A stretch of DNA of 64,000 bases from Vicugna pacos. Lineage: Eukaryota; Chordata; Mammalia; Artiodactyla; Camelidae. Below the pieces are notes generated by a model that was not told the DNA's origin, searched no databases, and saw only the letters and a list, made by a program, of their open reading frames with translations. How positions within the stretch are numbered: position 1 is the stretch's first letter; each line of letters begins with the position of its first letter. A program made the position numbers and the translations under genes. The stretch spans positions 10,687,001-10,751,000 of the forward strand of contig NC_132993.1 of assembly GCF_048564905.1 (NCBI RefSeq), written 5' to 3'. Positions 1 through 20,318 of this stretch are shown here, piece after piece.

Positions 1-1829
1 AAAATTTTGTACATATACGGCACAGATACTGTTATTTTATTTCTGTGTTTAATGTTACTTTGTTTCCACAGTTAACGCACTTACTATTTATCCCACGGCT
101 TACTACGTGATTCTCAAAAAGACTTGGCCTATTTGATAGGGGCTATGGGAACAGTAAGATAAAGAACAAGACCTGTGAACTGAATTTTAGGGCAGAGAAG
201 AGGGCATTCAAAGATAGCTGTGGGAGCTGGTGATTAAACAAACTCTGAGCTTCCTTGGAAGCAAGGCAAAAAGGGAAATGTCCCACTATAGGCTGAAGTA
301 AAATTTGCCAGTTTCTCAAGAGAGGTAAATGTCAGAGCAGTTTACAGAACATCAGTTCTTTAAACAACAATAAAGGATCTAGAGTCTCGTGGCAGTTTGC
401 TAGACCACGTGGTCCACTAGGCACGTAGTGATAGATCCCATATGATTTACCTGAAACATTTCCACCGTCTGTTCATAAGTCTGGTCCTACTTTTCCCTAA
501 AGGCTGTGTCCTTGGATGCTTCAGAGCTGATGCACACGCTCTGAGCGGCCACAGGGCTCTCAGTGGGCACCTTCTTTATACCATAGATCACCTTCTACTG
601 CATCGTGTCTCTTCCTATTTGAAAAGCTATGCCTCTCACTGGACCAGCAAGGACATGGCTGAGGTAGCCTGCGGAGGGATGCTTAGAGCTTCTAGTTCAT
701 CAACAGAGCAGAGATGGTTAACGTTTCTCATACCCAGTGTGGGATCACGCCCTCCCCAGCTGAGATCATCCCCAGGGACCCTCAACCCCTGTCTTGGGTG
801 CACAATTCAGAGATGTGACGGTGGAGAACAGAGTTCCCCAAAAGTGTGAAGGATACTCGAGTGTGTTGGAATTATTTGTATAATTTAAAGGAGAATTATG
901 TCATCTATATGGAAGAGGGTCCATAGTTTATGGTGTTCTCAGATGGGCTCATAACTCCAAAAAATTAAGGAGCCTTATTGTAGAATTGTATCGCTACATC
1001 TGGGTAATGTTGCAGGCCTTTGACTGTGAAGTAAAGTGTGCAGAGGGAGGATGGTTTTTATTCTGTCTTGACCTTAGGACTATACCTTCTACACCTGCCA
1101 TTTAGGATAAGGTAGAGCCGTTCCTCAGAACTGAAATCCATATAGTGTCTCTAGCCCTTTTCTGTATTGCCAAATCATAATAAAACCACAGTGGATATCT
1201 CTGTAGCGTTCTACCGTCATACAGTATATCCAGATACGTTATCTAACATTCACGATAACCCTAGGAGAGAAGGGTTATAGTCTCTGATTTACAGATGAGA
1301 AACCTCAAGCTCAGGGAGTTTCAGTGACTGATTCAAGGTTTCACTAGAGCTAGTAGGTGCTGGGTCCATGTTGGAACCTGAATTCTGTGATATGTTTATA
1401 TTCCTTCTGTCGGAAACCATGATGAGATTGGAAAAGCTGGACTTTCAGCATAGCTGAAACCAGCCCAAGCTACTATTGCCTCTTCCTGTTGGTTTAGCCT
1501 TCTTAACTTGATGCTCTGAAATGTGACCTCAGCCCCTTGCTATACACACCATAAATTACTGCTCATAACATGTATATAAAAGGTGACTTGCCAGGTGGTA
1601 ACTCAAGTTATTAGCATGTGCAGCCTCCATATAGTCAGCCTTGGATTCATAGACTAATTCCTGGTCCCACGTTTAGCCATGATGGCAAATACAGTGCAGG
1701 GTGGTGGTGACGGGAAGGGGAGCTCGTCTTCATCCTGGACAGACGTTAGCTGCTTTAGGCCACTTTCTCAAAAGGATTTGACTCTCAGTCCATCAGAAAG
1801 CACTTCTTATCTTGAATTTTTCTCCACAG
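1..1829 (+). other. TRPV5 intron 8, partial
   Basis: Non-coding DNA ahead of TRPV5 exon 9. It contains a MIR-like block near 1220-1390. The rest shows no gene. The acceptor is CTCCACAG before 1830. Confidence 0.7.
1220..1390. repeat. MIR-like SINE relic
   Basis: Contains the typical MIR core: a TTTACAGATGAGAAA block followed by a region like TCACTAGAGCTAGTAGGTGCTGGG. Degraded; limits approximate. Confidence 0.6.
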
Positions 1830-8769
<6,940 letters not shown>

Positions 8770-9274
8770 CTGGGACCCCTGTTACTCTTGTCCCGCCTCC
8801 AGGTAGTTCTGGGTGGGGGCAGAGAGGGAGACATCGCCTGTGCAAGTATCTGACTTCCGTGCTTGTTAATCGTGGGAGGGGTGGACAGAGTAAGTCTTAA
8901 AGGTCGTGTCTTCCCTTCACATCAGCATATCTGGGGATGAGCAAAGGACCCCACACATCTTCTGGCTTCTTGGAAGTTCCACATCTTGGGAAAGAAGGTA
9001 CCTTTTTGAGCAAAGTTAGATTTGGCAACTAAGGACACAAGGTAGGGGTGCTAGACCCCTGACCGGGCTCTCTCCATTTCTGCCCCACGTGGCGCTAGCT
9101 CCTCAGCTGTGGCGCCTCCCTGGTTGCACAGGGCTTATAATGTGGGAGGAGCCAGGCACGGCATTGAGCGTTTCACCTTCTCCTGCGCCCCGTACGACTC
9201 TTTCTCCTAACAACCAAGCCCCAACTAGAAAATTGCAAAAAAAAAAAAAGGTTCTTTATCCTTCATTTAAAAAA
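8770..9274 (+). other. TRPV5: TRPV5 3' UTR and flank
   Basis: Follows the TRPV5 stop. I see no AATAAA or ATTAAA here. The first A/T-rich candidates lie where the L1 relic starts near 9275. The end of the transcript is therefore uncertain. Confidence 0.45.
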
Positions 9275-10225
9275 AAGTGTACTGTATAATAAGATACGCA
9301 TAATATAAAATTTACCATTTTAACTCTTTTTAGGTGTACCATTCAGTGGCATTAAGTACAGTCACATTGTTGGGTATCCATCACCACTATTCATCTATGG
9401 AATTTTTTCGACTGAAACTCTTGTATCCATTAACTATTAACCTCCATTACCCCCTCTCCAAAGCCCCTGATAAGCAGTATTCTGCTTTCTGCCTATGACT
9501 TTGATGGCATTAGGTGCCTCATGTAAGTGGAATCGTACAATATTAGTCCTACTGTGCCTGGCTCGTTTGACTTAGCGTCATGCTTTCAAGATTCATCCTT
9601 GCAGAACATGAGCCAGAACTGCATTTCTTTTAGAGGTCGAATAATATTTTATTGTATGTACCTACCACATTGTGTTTATCCGTTGATCTACTGATGGACA
9701 TTTGAGCTGTTTTTACCTTTGGCTGTCGTGAGGAATACTGCTATGCCCATTGGTACCCAACGACCCGTTCCTGCTATTAATTCCTTTGGGCCTGTAATTA
9801 GAAGTGGAATGGCTTAATCTTATGGCGATTTGATGTTTAATTTTTTGAGGAACTGACATACTCTTTTCCACAGCAGCTGTACTGTTTTACATTTCGTCAA
9901 GCAATGCACAGGCTTCCAATTTCTCCACAATCTCACCAACCCTAGTTATTCTGTTTTTTTGTTTTTTGTTTTTTTGATAATAGCCAATCTGATGGTTACG
10001 CAGTGGTATGTGATTGTGGTTTTGATTTGCATTTCCCCAGTGACCAACAATATTGAACGTCTTTTCTCAGGCCTATTGGCCACTTGTATATCCTTTTTCT
10101 TGGAGAAATGTCTCTTCAAATCCTTTGCCCAGTTTTTGATTTGTTTGGGTTTTGGTTTTTTTTTTTTTTTTTTTTTTTGGTGGAGGGAGCTGTTATTTTT
10201 TGAGTTGTCTTATCCCGGCTTTTTG
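9275..10225 (-). repeat. L1 LINE 3' fragment (old, L1M type)
   Basis: Antisense to L1: it carries the reverse of the familiar end of ORF2 and 3' UTR, such as ATTTACCATTTTAACTCTTTT, CATTCAGTGGCATTAAGTACA and GTGGTTTTGATTTGCATTTCC. A T-run of about 23 bases at 10157-10180 is an internal expansion. Diverged and 5' truncated. Confidence 0.85.
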
Positions 10226-10869
10226 AGACTCGGAGTCTGAAGTGTTTGCATCTCATTTGCATCCTGGTGTGAATTTTAAATATGTGTAGTAAATTATTTC
10301 CTTCCTATGCTTGGATGGCACCATCATTTATTTCATGGGACTGTTCCTGACCTGTCCCTCAAGTTGCCCGTTAGCAGCAGCTAATTATCCACAAGTCTGG
10401 AGGTAGCAAACTCTTGGCTGCGTCTCCTGCCACAGCCATCCTCCACCCCCATCTCCCTTTGCCCTTGTGCTGGGCTGTGGGGGGTACAGCAACAACACAG
10501 CATGGGCCATCCCTTTCTAGGAAGGAAATTGGGAAACTAGGTGTCCAGGGCACCCATTACAGCCCCACCCTGGTCTCCAGTGCTAACATCACCCCCACCA
10601 AAAAGCCGTAACAACTTCTAACAGGACTGTGGTCTGGAATAGCAAAAAAGGTAAGTGATCTGTGAGACCGCAGGCAGGTTCATCCAGATACTCACTCAAT
10701 GCCCAGATGAGCTTGGAGCGCGGAGCGGTCACACAGTTGTGCATGCACACGCTCACACGCACACCGGAACACAAGTGGTATGGTTCCTAAACGTGCTCAG
10801 TTGGGGTGATTCCCCTGATTTTCCTTCCCAGCGGAAGCGCCCCCTCTCCTGTGTAAAGCCCTACTCCCA

Positions 10870-12745
10870 TCCGTGTTCCAGATGCGGTTCCCCTTCTGTC
10901 TTCAGGCAGCTGTGTTCATCCCTCTGCCCCCTGACTCTTCTCATTCTTGTATCTTCAGCCTCCCTCTCCCCACTGGCGATACCAGTCAGCACATGACCTG
11001 GCTCTGCTCTTTCCCATCTTCAGAGACATTGTAATCGCCCTCTCTCAACTCCCATTTCTCCTTTCACCTCCTGCCCTGTCTTTTTACTCCATCCTGAGGG
11101 CCAGACTTCTTAAATGAAGATTCCATTGTCTACTGACACTGAGTCCTCACCCCACTGTGATCTGACCTGGCCTCTCCACACTGCTGATAGCATTCTCAGC
11201 AAGGTGACCTACCTGTCCCTAAGCCCACTGAACGGTTGAGTCTTGCGCAAACTCTCTGTAGCGTTCAGATGTTCGTCAACCACTCACCACTTCTCAGCCT
11301 GTCTGGTGCCACCCCCGCCACCACTCCATTTCATTTCTACCAACTCCTTCAATATTTTTGGTCCACAAAGCTCTCTGTTTCCCTCACCACCTGGGAAGTT
11401 CTGGCTCCCATCCATAGATGGTATTGACACACATTAAGATTCCTGATCCTTTATCTTCACTTTAGATCTGTCTCCTGAGCTCTAGGCACCAGCAGCTTGG
11501 ATGCCTATCTGTTGGACAGCTCTAGCAGGATATTTCACAGGCACCTCAAACTCAACATGTCCCAAACTGAACAGCTTTTTTTCCTCACCAAACCTGCTCC
11601 TCCACCAGCATGTCCAACCAAATAAGCAGACAAAATTGCCTAAGCCAGACTCCTAGGCGGCGTCCTCAACACACCTGGCTCAACTCTCATACCCAGTAAA
11701 TCTCAAGTCCTACGGATTCTAGTCCCTAAAACATCTCCTTTGAAAAAGAATTGCTTTTGATTAGGTAGCATCCCATGGCACAAAACTCAAAAGAGCACAT
11801 AAGAGACACAGAGGAAGAAAACAGCCTTCCGACCTCTGTTCCATCCCCTCGGGGATTCTCCCCGGAGAATTTTCTTCATTAAATAAAAGTGTGCTATTTA
11901 GCCTTCCAAAAATGCTCTGTGCATATCTGAGCATACGTGTGTGTTTATTCCTCTAGAAATACGTATGATCGTACAATATATTAGAAATACATCTTGCCTT
12001 TTTTTTCACTTGTTTGGAAGACTGTTTCACTTGTCTCTACCTCTCCCAACCCTATTGCTCTTCTTCCAAAATGAGCCACTGTCATCTGCCACCTGCATTC
12101 CAGGAGTGGGTTCCTACCTGCTCTCTCTGCACGCAATCTTGGTTTTCTCCAATCTATAGTCCACACTATATCCCAACTGATCTTTGTAAGATACAGCTCC
12201 TGCCTCGACCTGTGATCTTCTGGAAGCCCTTCCATGAGCTGACGGCTGGCAACCTCTCCAGCTTCCTCACACCTGTCTCCTCTGGTCCTCTGTTTCCCCA
12301 GGATGAAGCAGTATTAGTTCTGCTATGTCCTCCTTCTTTTTGACCTTCACAATTTCTGGACCTTTCTACTTCTCTTTCTACTTTCCTTTCTGCCCAACCT
12401 CCCTTCCATCTTTGTAACTTCTCTTCACCCTGTTGGTCTCAGTTTAACAACCGTATATTGTGTTTTTGTGTCTTTGTGTGTGTCGGCTGGGGGAGGTCCC
12501 TGACCCATAGGCTAGGTTAGAGCCTGCCTGTTCTGTTTGTAAGCCACCTATACTTTCTTTTTTGTTATACACCCTGCACTTTATTGTACTTAATTGTTTA
12601 AATGTCTGTTTTCCCTAACAGACCGTAACCCCCACAAAGGAGAAGGTGATGGCCATCTTATTCACCATTGTGTTCTCAGTGCTTGGCATAATTCCTGGTA
12701 CAATGTAGTGTGTAATAAATATTCATTAACCAAATCTATGAATGA
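10870..12745 (+). repeat. L2 LINE 3' region with an L1 piece inside
   Basis: L2-like text runs through CACCTCAAACTCAACATGTC near 11545, CTTCTGGAAGCCCTTCCATG near 12220, and an end near 12665-12745 (GTGTTCTCAGTGCTTGGCAT, GTAATAAATATTCATTAACC). About 11750-12010 is different and matches the antisense of an L1M 3' end, so it probably inserted later. Confidence 0.65.
11750..12010 (-). repeat. L1M 3' fragment within the L2
   Basis: Text such as GGCACAAAACTCAAAAGAGC, GTGCATATCTGAGCATACGT and ATCTTGCCTTTTTTTTCACT matches the antisense of the old L1 end also seen in sense near 45.4-45.8 kb. Confidence 0.5.
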
Positions 12746-15700
12746 CTGACCTGTTTTTCTTCTAAGTTTCCCCCCTAGATATATTTCACATTTTCTTTCA
12801 CCTGTCAAAGATGGTTAAAAGAAAAAACCCTACCTTTGTTTGAGGTTGTAATAATTAAAGATGAGAACATACTAGGTGTGGAAACACTTTGGAAGGGATG
12901 AAAAACAATACAAATATGAGTCATCCTCGGGAAATTTTCTCAGCTTGTAAGTATTTTTGTGTGTTTGAGAGACAGAGAAAGAGAGAGAGAGAGTGAGTAG
13001 GGGGAAGGAGTGTGAATTATGATGAAGAAGGAGGGAAAAAGGAAAGGACCCCAGCAGCAGAGCTCTGGGGCAGAGCTCGTGGAACCGACCGGCACATGGC
13101 GCCCGGTAGCAGGAGCACTCAAGGCGATCCACGGGAGCCTACATCTGCCCGCAAGAGCCCAAGTGGCAAATGAAAAGAAAGATACTCAGGCGTTGCTGTC
13201 GACAGAGGTGGTAAGTGGCCCGGGTGCTGAAGGGTTAGCGCAGCTGGCAGATGCTCTCCTGGCAGGCTCATTCATGGGGCTGCAGGGACAGGGACAGGGG
13301 AGCAGGGCAAAAGAATACTGCTGTTCGTAGGTCAGGAATTCTTTAGGTCCCCCCTTAGGCTTACCGTTCTCCCCTCCCATTCCCGCCTTCCCGGGGTTCT
13401 CCAGAATAGGCAAGCAGAGCAGTCTGGCTTCCATGTGCCCCACCGGCCAGAGGCAAGGAGGCAATGGGAGGAGGGTCTGTTCTCACAGGTGCCTCTGGAC
13501 TTGAAAAATGTGTCACCTCCCGGCTGCTGGCAAAGTATTTTATGGAAAAGTTTCTGGGTTCTGGGGAGAACGGTGGTGCAGCCCCTGAGCGGGTGCTCTG
13601 CCTGCAGCCACCGTGGGAAGGGGGGCAGGGGCCAGCATGCCCCACTGACGCTGGCAGCAGAAATCCCAGCTGAGGTCTGGGGTGTGACGCTGAGGGAGGG
13701 AGGGGAGAAAGGAGAGGCCGAGCTGAGATAGGACTGCCTCTGCGGGTCCCTGTGAGCAGAGATAGGGCGGCATGTGGCGGCAGGGGCTGGGGTGGGGGGC
13801 ATGGGGGCTGCCCGCAAGACCCCTCCTGCAGCTGAGATCACTTGATGAAGCAGAGAAAATGCCTTGACCTTGACGTGGCCAGGATCATTGACTTCTCTGA
13901 GCCAGGCCCACCTGTTTCTTAAGGCTAATGAGAAAACAATGAGAAATATGCCAGGAAACTACTATTTAGACCAGGTAACACTGAGTGGTGTCACAGGGGT
14001 GGGAACATTGGGTCACACAGCCCCTCTCTCTGCCCTGGGAGGGCACCCAGGTGGGATGTTCCCCATCGCCTGCCCCACTTCTTTGTTTCTGTGGCATTGA
14101 AGAGGCGGCAGATAGAGCCACGGACCGGAGTGGGGAAGGGGGTGCTGTGCGAGGCCCCCACTCACGTATGTGGGACCAGGCATCTGTGGGAGGGGTCTGC
14201 TTCATTGGCCAGGGGCCACCTTGGGTTCTGGGCTAACCCGAGGGCCACTCAGCTGCCCTCTGCCAACTTTCGTCCTCACACGCATCCCCACTGGAGAGCC
14301 AGGGCCCTCGAGAGATGCTGGGTGCAGGTCAAAACCCCATTTCAGTTTCCCACTCGGCCCTGGTACCAGCTGATCACTTCGGACTTGCCTAACTGCCACG
14401 GCTGTGTCCACAGAACAGCGGCACACACGTAAAATCACGCGCGCCACCGAAGTTTCACTGATGGAAGGAGCGGTCCTTGCAATATCTTTGCCTTCCTTTA
14501 CCTCTCCTCCTCCATGTCTTCCTCCATTCTTCATGTCTCCACGCATGGCCTTCTGGTTCAGAGATAAGAAGATAAGGAGCGAGACAGACTTATCAAAGAC
14601 TGTGGCTGCATGAAGCTCACCTCTGACCCAGGCCTTAGAGAGTGTCTCCTGCCCCTGGGTCAGAGCTCGTGACCTTAAATGGATGGCTAGTCTCTTCTCG
14701 CAGGGATTCTTAAACTGGAACTCCCTCCCCCCGCCCCCCCCCTCCGCTTGCCTCATAGAAACCAGGCCTAGAGGGAACAGCTGCACGTCGCTGCTCCTCT
14801 TCCCAGAAGTCTCCGCTCTTCATCCTCTCCCCCTCTGAGGGGGAACCTGCTGGGCAAGAAGTGGACGGCCTCCAGACCCCATGGCTTCAGTCAGTGGTCA
14901 CACTCTCCCCCAGGGTCCCAGGCCAGCCCGGAGTGGGGGCTCAGGACCCGCGTGGGGGGAGGGAGGCAGTGGCGCGCTCACCACACTCTCCCCTTCATCC
15001 GGGCTGCTTCTCACGGCCCGGCCCACCTTCCGAAGGCCAGTTCATCTCTCAAGGGCAGAAGCCACTTTCTCTGTGTGGGCTGGAAACACACACACCCCCT
15101 CCTCTCCTCCCAGGACACACACGACCTGCGCACCCACAGTTCCCTGCCACCTTCCCTGTTCCCCGGTCCCCTCTGGGCCCTTCTGTTGCAATTTCCTTGG
15201 TACAGAAGCACAGTTGAACATATACTCTATGCCAGGTACTCGGATGGGGAGAGAGGAGAACAGGGGTGATTCAGCCTCTTCCTCGGAGGCTCTGCAAGCA
15301 GTGGTGGTGGGGGTGGGCAGGTACAGGAACAGCGTAAATTCAGTGCTAGTCTTTGCAGGAAGGTCATGAAGAAGGGGAGATGGGCTGGGACTCACCGGGG
15401 AGCCGGAGGATGGGTGCAGAGAGAAGAAAGGGGAGAACATGACATCTGAGTGGAGCTTCAAGGAGTGAGCTAGAATTTATGCACCAGATGATTAACACAA
15501 GGCATCTGCCTGAACTGGGGCGGCGTAGACGCTGTTACAGAGCTGGGGCCAGGGAAGTGCCGTAGACCCCAGTTCTCCTCTTCCTAGTCCATCAGTGAAC
15601 AAGGGAGTTTGATCTAAACAGTCTCTCTGGGAGGGAGATGGGTGAGGCCCATAGGCTGAACGATACAGAAATCCACCCAGTGCAGGGTGAGCAGATGGAA

Positions 15701-15800
15701 GTTGTCTGCGCTCTGGTCCCACGAGGGGTCTGGCTGTGGGAGGGTAAGCTGGTCCCCGAAAGGGCTCCGAGACACAAAAAAGGCAGCAGCAGAAGAAACG
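12746..15800. other. Intergenic, no gene seen
   Basis: G+C-richer DNA between TRPV5 and TRPV6. It has a (GA)n-rich patch at about 12966-12998 and a C/G run near 14725-14745. Open frames overlap on both strands without codon-like conservation, and none resembles a protein I know. Confidence 0.5.
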
Positions 15801-15814
15801 AGGAAACGGGCAGA

Positions 15815-16085
15815 GGCTATTACTGTGCATTTGCCACGGGCCGAGCGCCTCCCACACCCGCTTCACCTGATCCTCACAACAGGCCTGCAGGCCACCGGCT
15901 GTTTTTCTCCTTTGACAGGTGGACACAGCCCAGAGAGGATATGTTCCTTGCCTGAGGCCAAGTGACTCTGACTGCTCGTTTGATAGACGGGACACTGAGG
16001 TTCACGGGGTGGGCTTAAGTGCACAAGATCACTCAACTAGTAATTAGCAGAGTCTGACTTTGAACACAGAGGTATCTGGCCCCAA
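15815..16085. repeat. MIR-like SINE relic
   Basis: Contains the MIR-type series CACCTGATCCTCACAACA, then TTTGACAGGTGGACACA and GCCCAGAGAGG. A second MIR-like relic follows at about 16235-16400. Confidence 0.55.
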
Positions 16086-16234
16086 GGCCTGTGGTCCTTC
16101 CTCCATGAGACTCGGGGCCCCGAGACAGGAAAGCTCTGACATCTGAGCGTTATTTCCTGGATGCGTTCAAACACTCACGCCCACGCAGGGAGGATGCAGC
16201 CCACGACTCTCAGGCATTCGTATGACACTGTTTG

Positions 16235-16400
16235 GCATATGGAGTCTTTTAATGCCCATTGTCTGCTTGCAGCCTAACTACAGCCCAACGGAGTAAATGC
16301 GGCAAGACCGTGATCCCCATCTTACAGACAAGGAAGCTGATTCTCGGAGAGATTGTATGACTGAGGTCACAGAGCTCACCAGTCCAGAGCGGGACAGTGA
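16235..16400. repeat. MIR-like SINE relic
   Basis: Has the block CCCCATCTTACAGACAAGGA and then GACTGAGGTCACAGAGCTCA, the usual MIR end. It carries a direct repeat of hormone-receptor half-sites at 16364-16378. Confidence 0.6.
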
Positions 16401-18289
16401 CTCAGGGCTTCTGAGCTCCCGGAGGGACCCGGCCCCACGGTGGCTCCCCTTGCCCACCTGTATGGACAAATCCAGACCCAGCCGGTGGGGGGCTACCCTC
16501 TGAATCTACCCCTGGGCTTGCTACCAGCTCACAGGCACTCGCGTACTTCTGAAAGTAAACGTTTTCTACAACCATGTGTCACCTTTGATGGTGGGCACAG
16601 CCTTGGCTGCAGAACCACACACTGGCACATCCAGTGTACACTCCAACGGGCAGCCCTGGGCACTGACATCTGTGCTCTGGCCCACGTGCAAGGATTTGGG
16701 GCCCAACCCGGACTGCGTACTGGCTTCTGGACTTCCCTGTAGCTTGGGGACACAACCGTCAGCTCTTGGAGCTGGGAATTCAGTATGTCCTGGAAGAGTG
16801 GGTAGGGCCCGGGAGGGGAGCCAGGGGCTTGAGCACTGCCCTGAGAGCCTTGCCCGTGGAGGCTGGGCTGGCTCCTCCTGGCCAGGGAGCAGATTCGTAT
16901 CAGGAGCTCGCTGTGTTCTCCTCCAGGTGCACGGGTGCTGAAGCAGATCCCGCTTGCATGGGGCCCTGCACACACAGGAGAGCATGGGGTCTGGGAAGCC
17001 CATGCAGTGGGGCAGGGGAGTCAGCCAAGGTGCACAACAGCCAAGCTCTTTTTCTGTTTCCCAGGCTGACCTGGGACCAGGGCTGACCAGGGGCCTGCCT
17101 GCGTAGGTCTGAAATTGCCCAGCGGACATCTATCTGGAGAACATTCAGTTTGGCTTCAGTGCCTCTCTTGTTCCCAGCTGGGACACCACCTTCCGGCCCC
17201 CTGGTCTGGCCTCTCCCTCTTCCTCTCAGTCTCCCACTGCGCCGCTCAGGTGTCTGCCTTAGAATTTGCCCGGTCCCTTGTGCCCCAGCCTGGCGCTGCC
17301 TTGAAGTCCAAGGGGGGACCTACCCGCTCCCTGGGCTGCCGCTCCATGGAGGGTGGTGTTGAGACCCAGAGCTCCCTCCCAGTTCTGCCTCTCCAGTCAA
17401 ATCGGCAGGCACTGGTGCCCAGCGCACTCCCTCCATCCCTGTTCTGCTCTGACCCTGGACTCTCAGACCCAGGCCTCTGGAGGCAGCACACGTGCCAGCT
17501 CCCACTGTTTCTCCCCAACATTCAGCTACTGTCCCTACTTTTACAGCAGGTCTGGCATTTAGCGCGGTTTTTATGACAGTGGTGGTGGGGTGTTTGGGTG
17601 AGTGCTTGTGTTAAATAAATAGAATTTGAGAGTTCTTATCAGCACCCCGTTTGCCCTTTCACTGAGTTTGTTTTGGTGGGGAGACAAAGGCTGAGAAGTG
17701 CAGGTGGGGACACAATGGGGGAGGATGGCCAGTAAAATGCTGTCTCTGCAGGGCTGCTGGAAAGGCTGCAGTTTCCATTTGAACACGTGCTTTTGGAAAA
17801 GGGTTTTGTCTTTGGGTTTGGGTTTTTAATAGCGATGATCTAATTCGAGATAACGGCTAGAACCTGTCCTTAGAGCCCCAAACCATGGCTGTTTCCTCGG
17901 AGCGGACGGGAGCAGAGAGAGAAGCCAGATGTGCCTGCCTGGTCAGAAGGACCACACACCTGGCCCCCAGCCCCGTCCCCAGCTGCCCAGAGCCCTGGGA
18001 ATCCTGGTGGGGTGGTGGGGGGGCTACACCCTCTACCGACTCAGGACCACAGGATCCTGTCATGCAGAAGGCCAGAGGATGATCAAAAGTCACATGTCCC
18101 CGTGTTCTGCCTGCCTCCCTTCTCTCCTCTCTGCTCCGCGGAACATCTGCCCTTGTGATTTAGGGTCAGACAGACAGATCTCACCTAAGCAATAAGGGGT
18201 CGCTTCTATGCTCCATCCTCTCTGCGTGGGGAAGTTGAGAGGGCCTGCCTGGGGAAGCAGAGAGTGTTCATAGGAGCAGGAAATCTCAA

Positions 18290-18420
18290 GAGCTTAAGAG
18301 TCTTTATTTTTGCAGACCAGGACACTAAATGGTAAGTGACTTGGCCAAGGTCCCACCGTGATTTCGGATGGAACTGGAGCTGGAACACCGCTGTTCTGAT
18401 CGCATGTCAATTGCTCTCTC
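18290..18420. repeat. MIR-like SINE relic
   Basis: Includes GTAAGTGACTTGGCCAAGGT and the following GATTTCGGATGGAACTGGA text typical of the 3' part of MIR. Confidence 0.5.
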
Positions 18421-20201
18421 TGTGCCTCTTCCAGAAGCCAGGCTCACTGGGGCACATTTGGAAAGCTCTCTGGGAGCTGTGCACGCTTCAGCAGCCGCAT
18501 TTCTGGTTGGCTTCCTGGTCTGCGAGCCGCGCACCGCCTGTGAGCAGGTAAGGTGAATAAAAGCAGATGGCAGGAGGCAGCAGAGTAGAGGAGTCCAGTG
18601 GAAAGGGGGGTGGCCTCGGGGTCTGGACAGAGGGAGAGAGAGAGAGACAGGAAAGAGAGGCTCTGGGAAGCCTGGTCAGGAGGACCAGAAGCTCTGCCCC
18701 AGGAAGGAAAGGCTGTGGACTGCGACACCCTCCCGACCCTGCTCTGTCTCCAGAGGGGCCACGCTGGGACTGTGAGTCCTCGCCCAACCTGCAGAGGTCT
18801 CAGGAGAGAGTCAGGGTTGGGTCAAATCTCGGCAGGTCTCCCTTTACAGCTTCAGGCCACTAACAAACCTTGTGAGGCATACCCGCTCCTCTGCAAACCA
18901 GCCGCCGCCGCTTCCCTGTCACCTCCTGGACAAGATGCTCAAAATTGTTGAGGGGGTGGGGAGGCCTGCAAACCAAGTGACATCTCTCGAGGCCAGATCA
19001 ATCTTCTGTGCAGAGGTGGGGCGGGAGCAGGGAGAGCTGGCAGGCAGTGGAGGGAAATCGACAAAGGGAGGCGGGATGCACACATCCCTGTGGCCGTATG
19101 CCCTCTGGGCACCTTCTGCAAAGGGGCAAGGGTCCAAGAGGACCCTTGCCTGTGAATTTTAAAATCTGCACTTAGGAGGATGCCAGAAAACAGACACCAC
19201 TGCACACACAAACAAGCGTCCTACGACACTGCTGTGACATACTGATGCAGTTGACATAAAAGGTACCCTGCGGAAACACACGTCCAGTGATGTGCACGTG
19301 CACATCTGGGAAGGCAGAACTAGCTGCCAGGCCTTCCCCAGGTCTCTTCAAGAGAGCAGCTCCTCTGTGATGCCCCCTGTGGTGCAAGCGCTCAGGTGGC
19401 TAGGGGGTGAGGATGGAAAGCTTGTAAGAAACAAGGGCAAAGGGTTGGAGCCACGGTTAGCATTGGAATGAGAAAGGCAGCCCAGGCAGCAGGGCCACTT
19501 AGTGGGGAAAAGTGCATGAGGGCTTTGCTGCAACTCAGACCTCCTGACCCGCAGAGGCCGGGGGACTGCATACACTTGGAGCCTCATGTGACTCATGTTT
19601 CTTCAGAATCACAGGATGTTTGAGTTGGAAAGGACCTTGGAGGGTTTGTAGCGCAAACTGCCCTTCAGGTGGCCAGAGATCCAGCACTTGGAGCCCGGCT
19701 CACCTGGCTCCCAGCTAGGCATCCTAGCAGAGCACCATCCTGGTGGAGCCCTGGGCCGTGCTTGTGACGTGTGTGCGACGTGTGCGTGCGTGTGTGTGTC
19801 TGTGTTCACCTGCTGACCCGCCAGCTGCTGCCATGCAGGCTTTCTGAGCTGGCACACAAGGGCTTGTGAACCCAGTGACTGGAGCAAACTCCAAGCAGAG
19901 TGAGCGGTGGTTTGACCTCGCCACCCCAGGCCGTCTGCATCCTTGCAGCCTCTTGGCGGGTCCAACCAGCCCTGCACATGACAACCCAGCAAAGGAGATG
20001 TCCCCACAAGAGGACACAGGGAGCAGGGACGGGGTGACACAGTAAGCCAGACAGGGAAACAAACACAGGGGCCGAGATGGAGGGAAAGAGGAAGAAGAAA
20101 CCCAGGGTTCCACAGAGAGACCACTCAGAGTCACGGACACACGCACATATGCCCCATGGCATTCACCACAACCGCACACACACACATATGTGCACGCACA
20201 C

Positions 20202-20318
20202 ACCATGTCGCACACGAGTCACACACACGTGCATGCACACACCGCGTCATGCACCACAGTCACATACACGCGCATGCACACCATGTCACGCACCAGTCAC
20301 ACACACATGCACGCACAC
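20202..20318. repeat. 39-bp tandem repeat, three copies
   Basis: Three imperfect units, each starting ACCATGTCGC, ACCGCGTCAT or ACCATGTCAC, run head to tail within a larger CA-rich stretch (about 20140-20345). Confidence 0.7.

Noticed and set aside
9959-10240. Hydrophobic 93-codon frame resembling a membrane protein
   Set aside because: Lies wholly within the antisense of an L1 3' end and its T-run.
17605-17640. AATAAA-like text near 17613 as the end of a gene
   Set aside because: No coding exon or splice structure upstream that it could serve.
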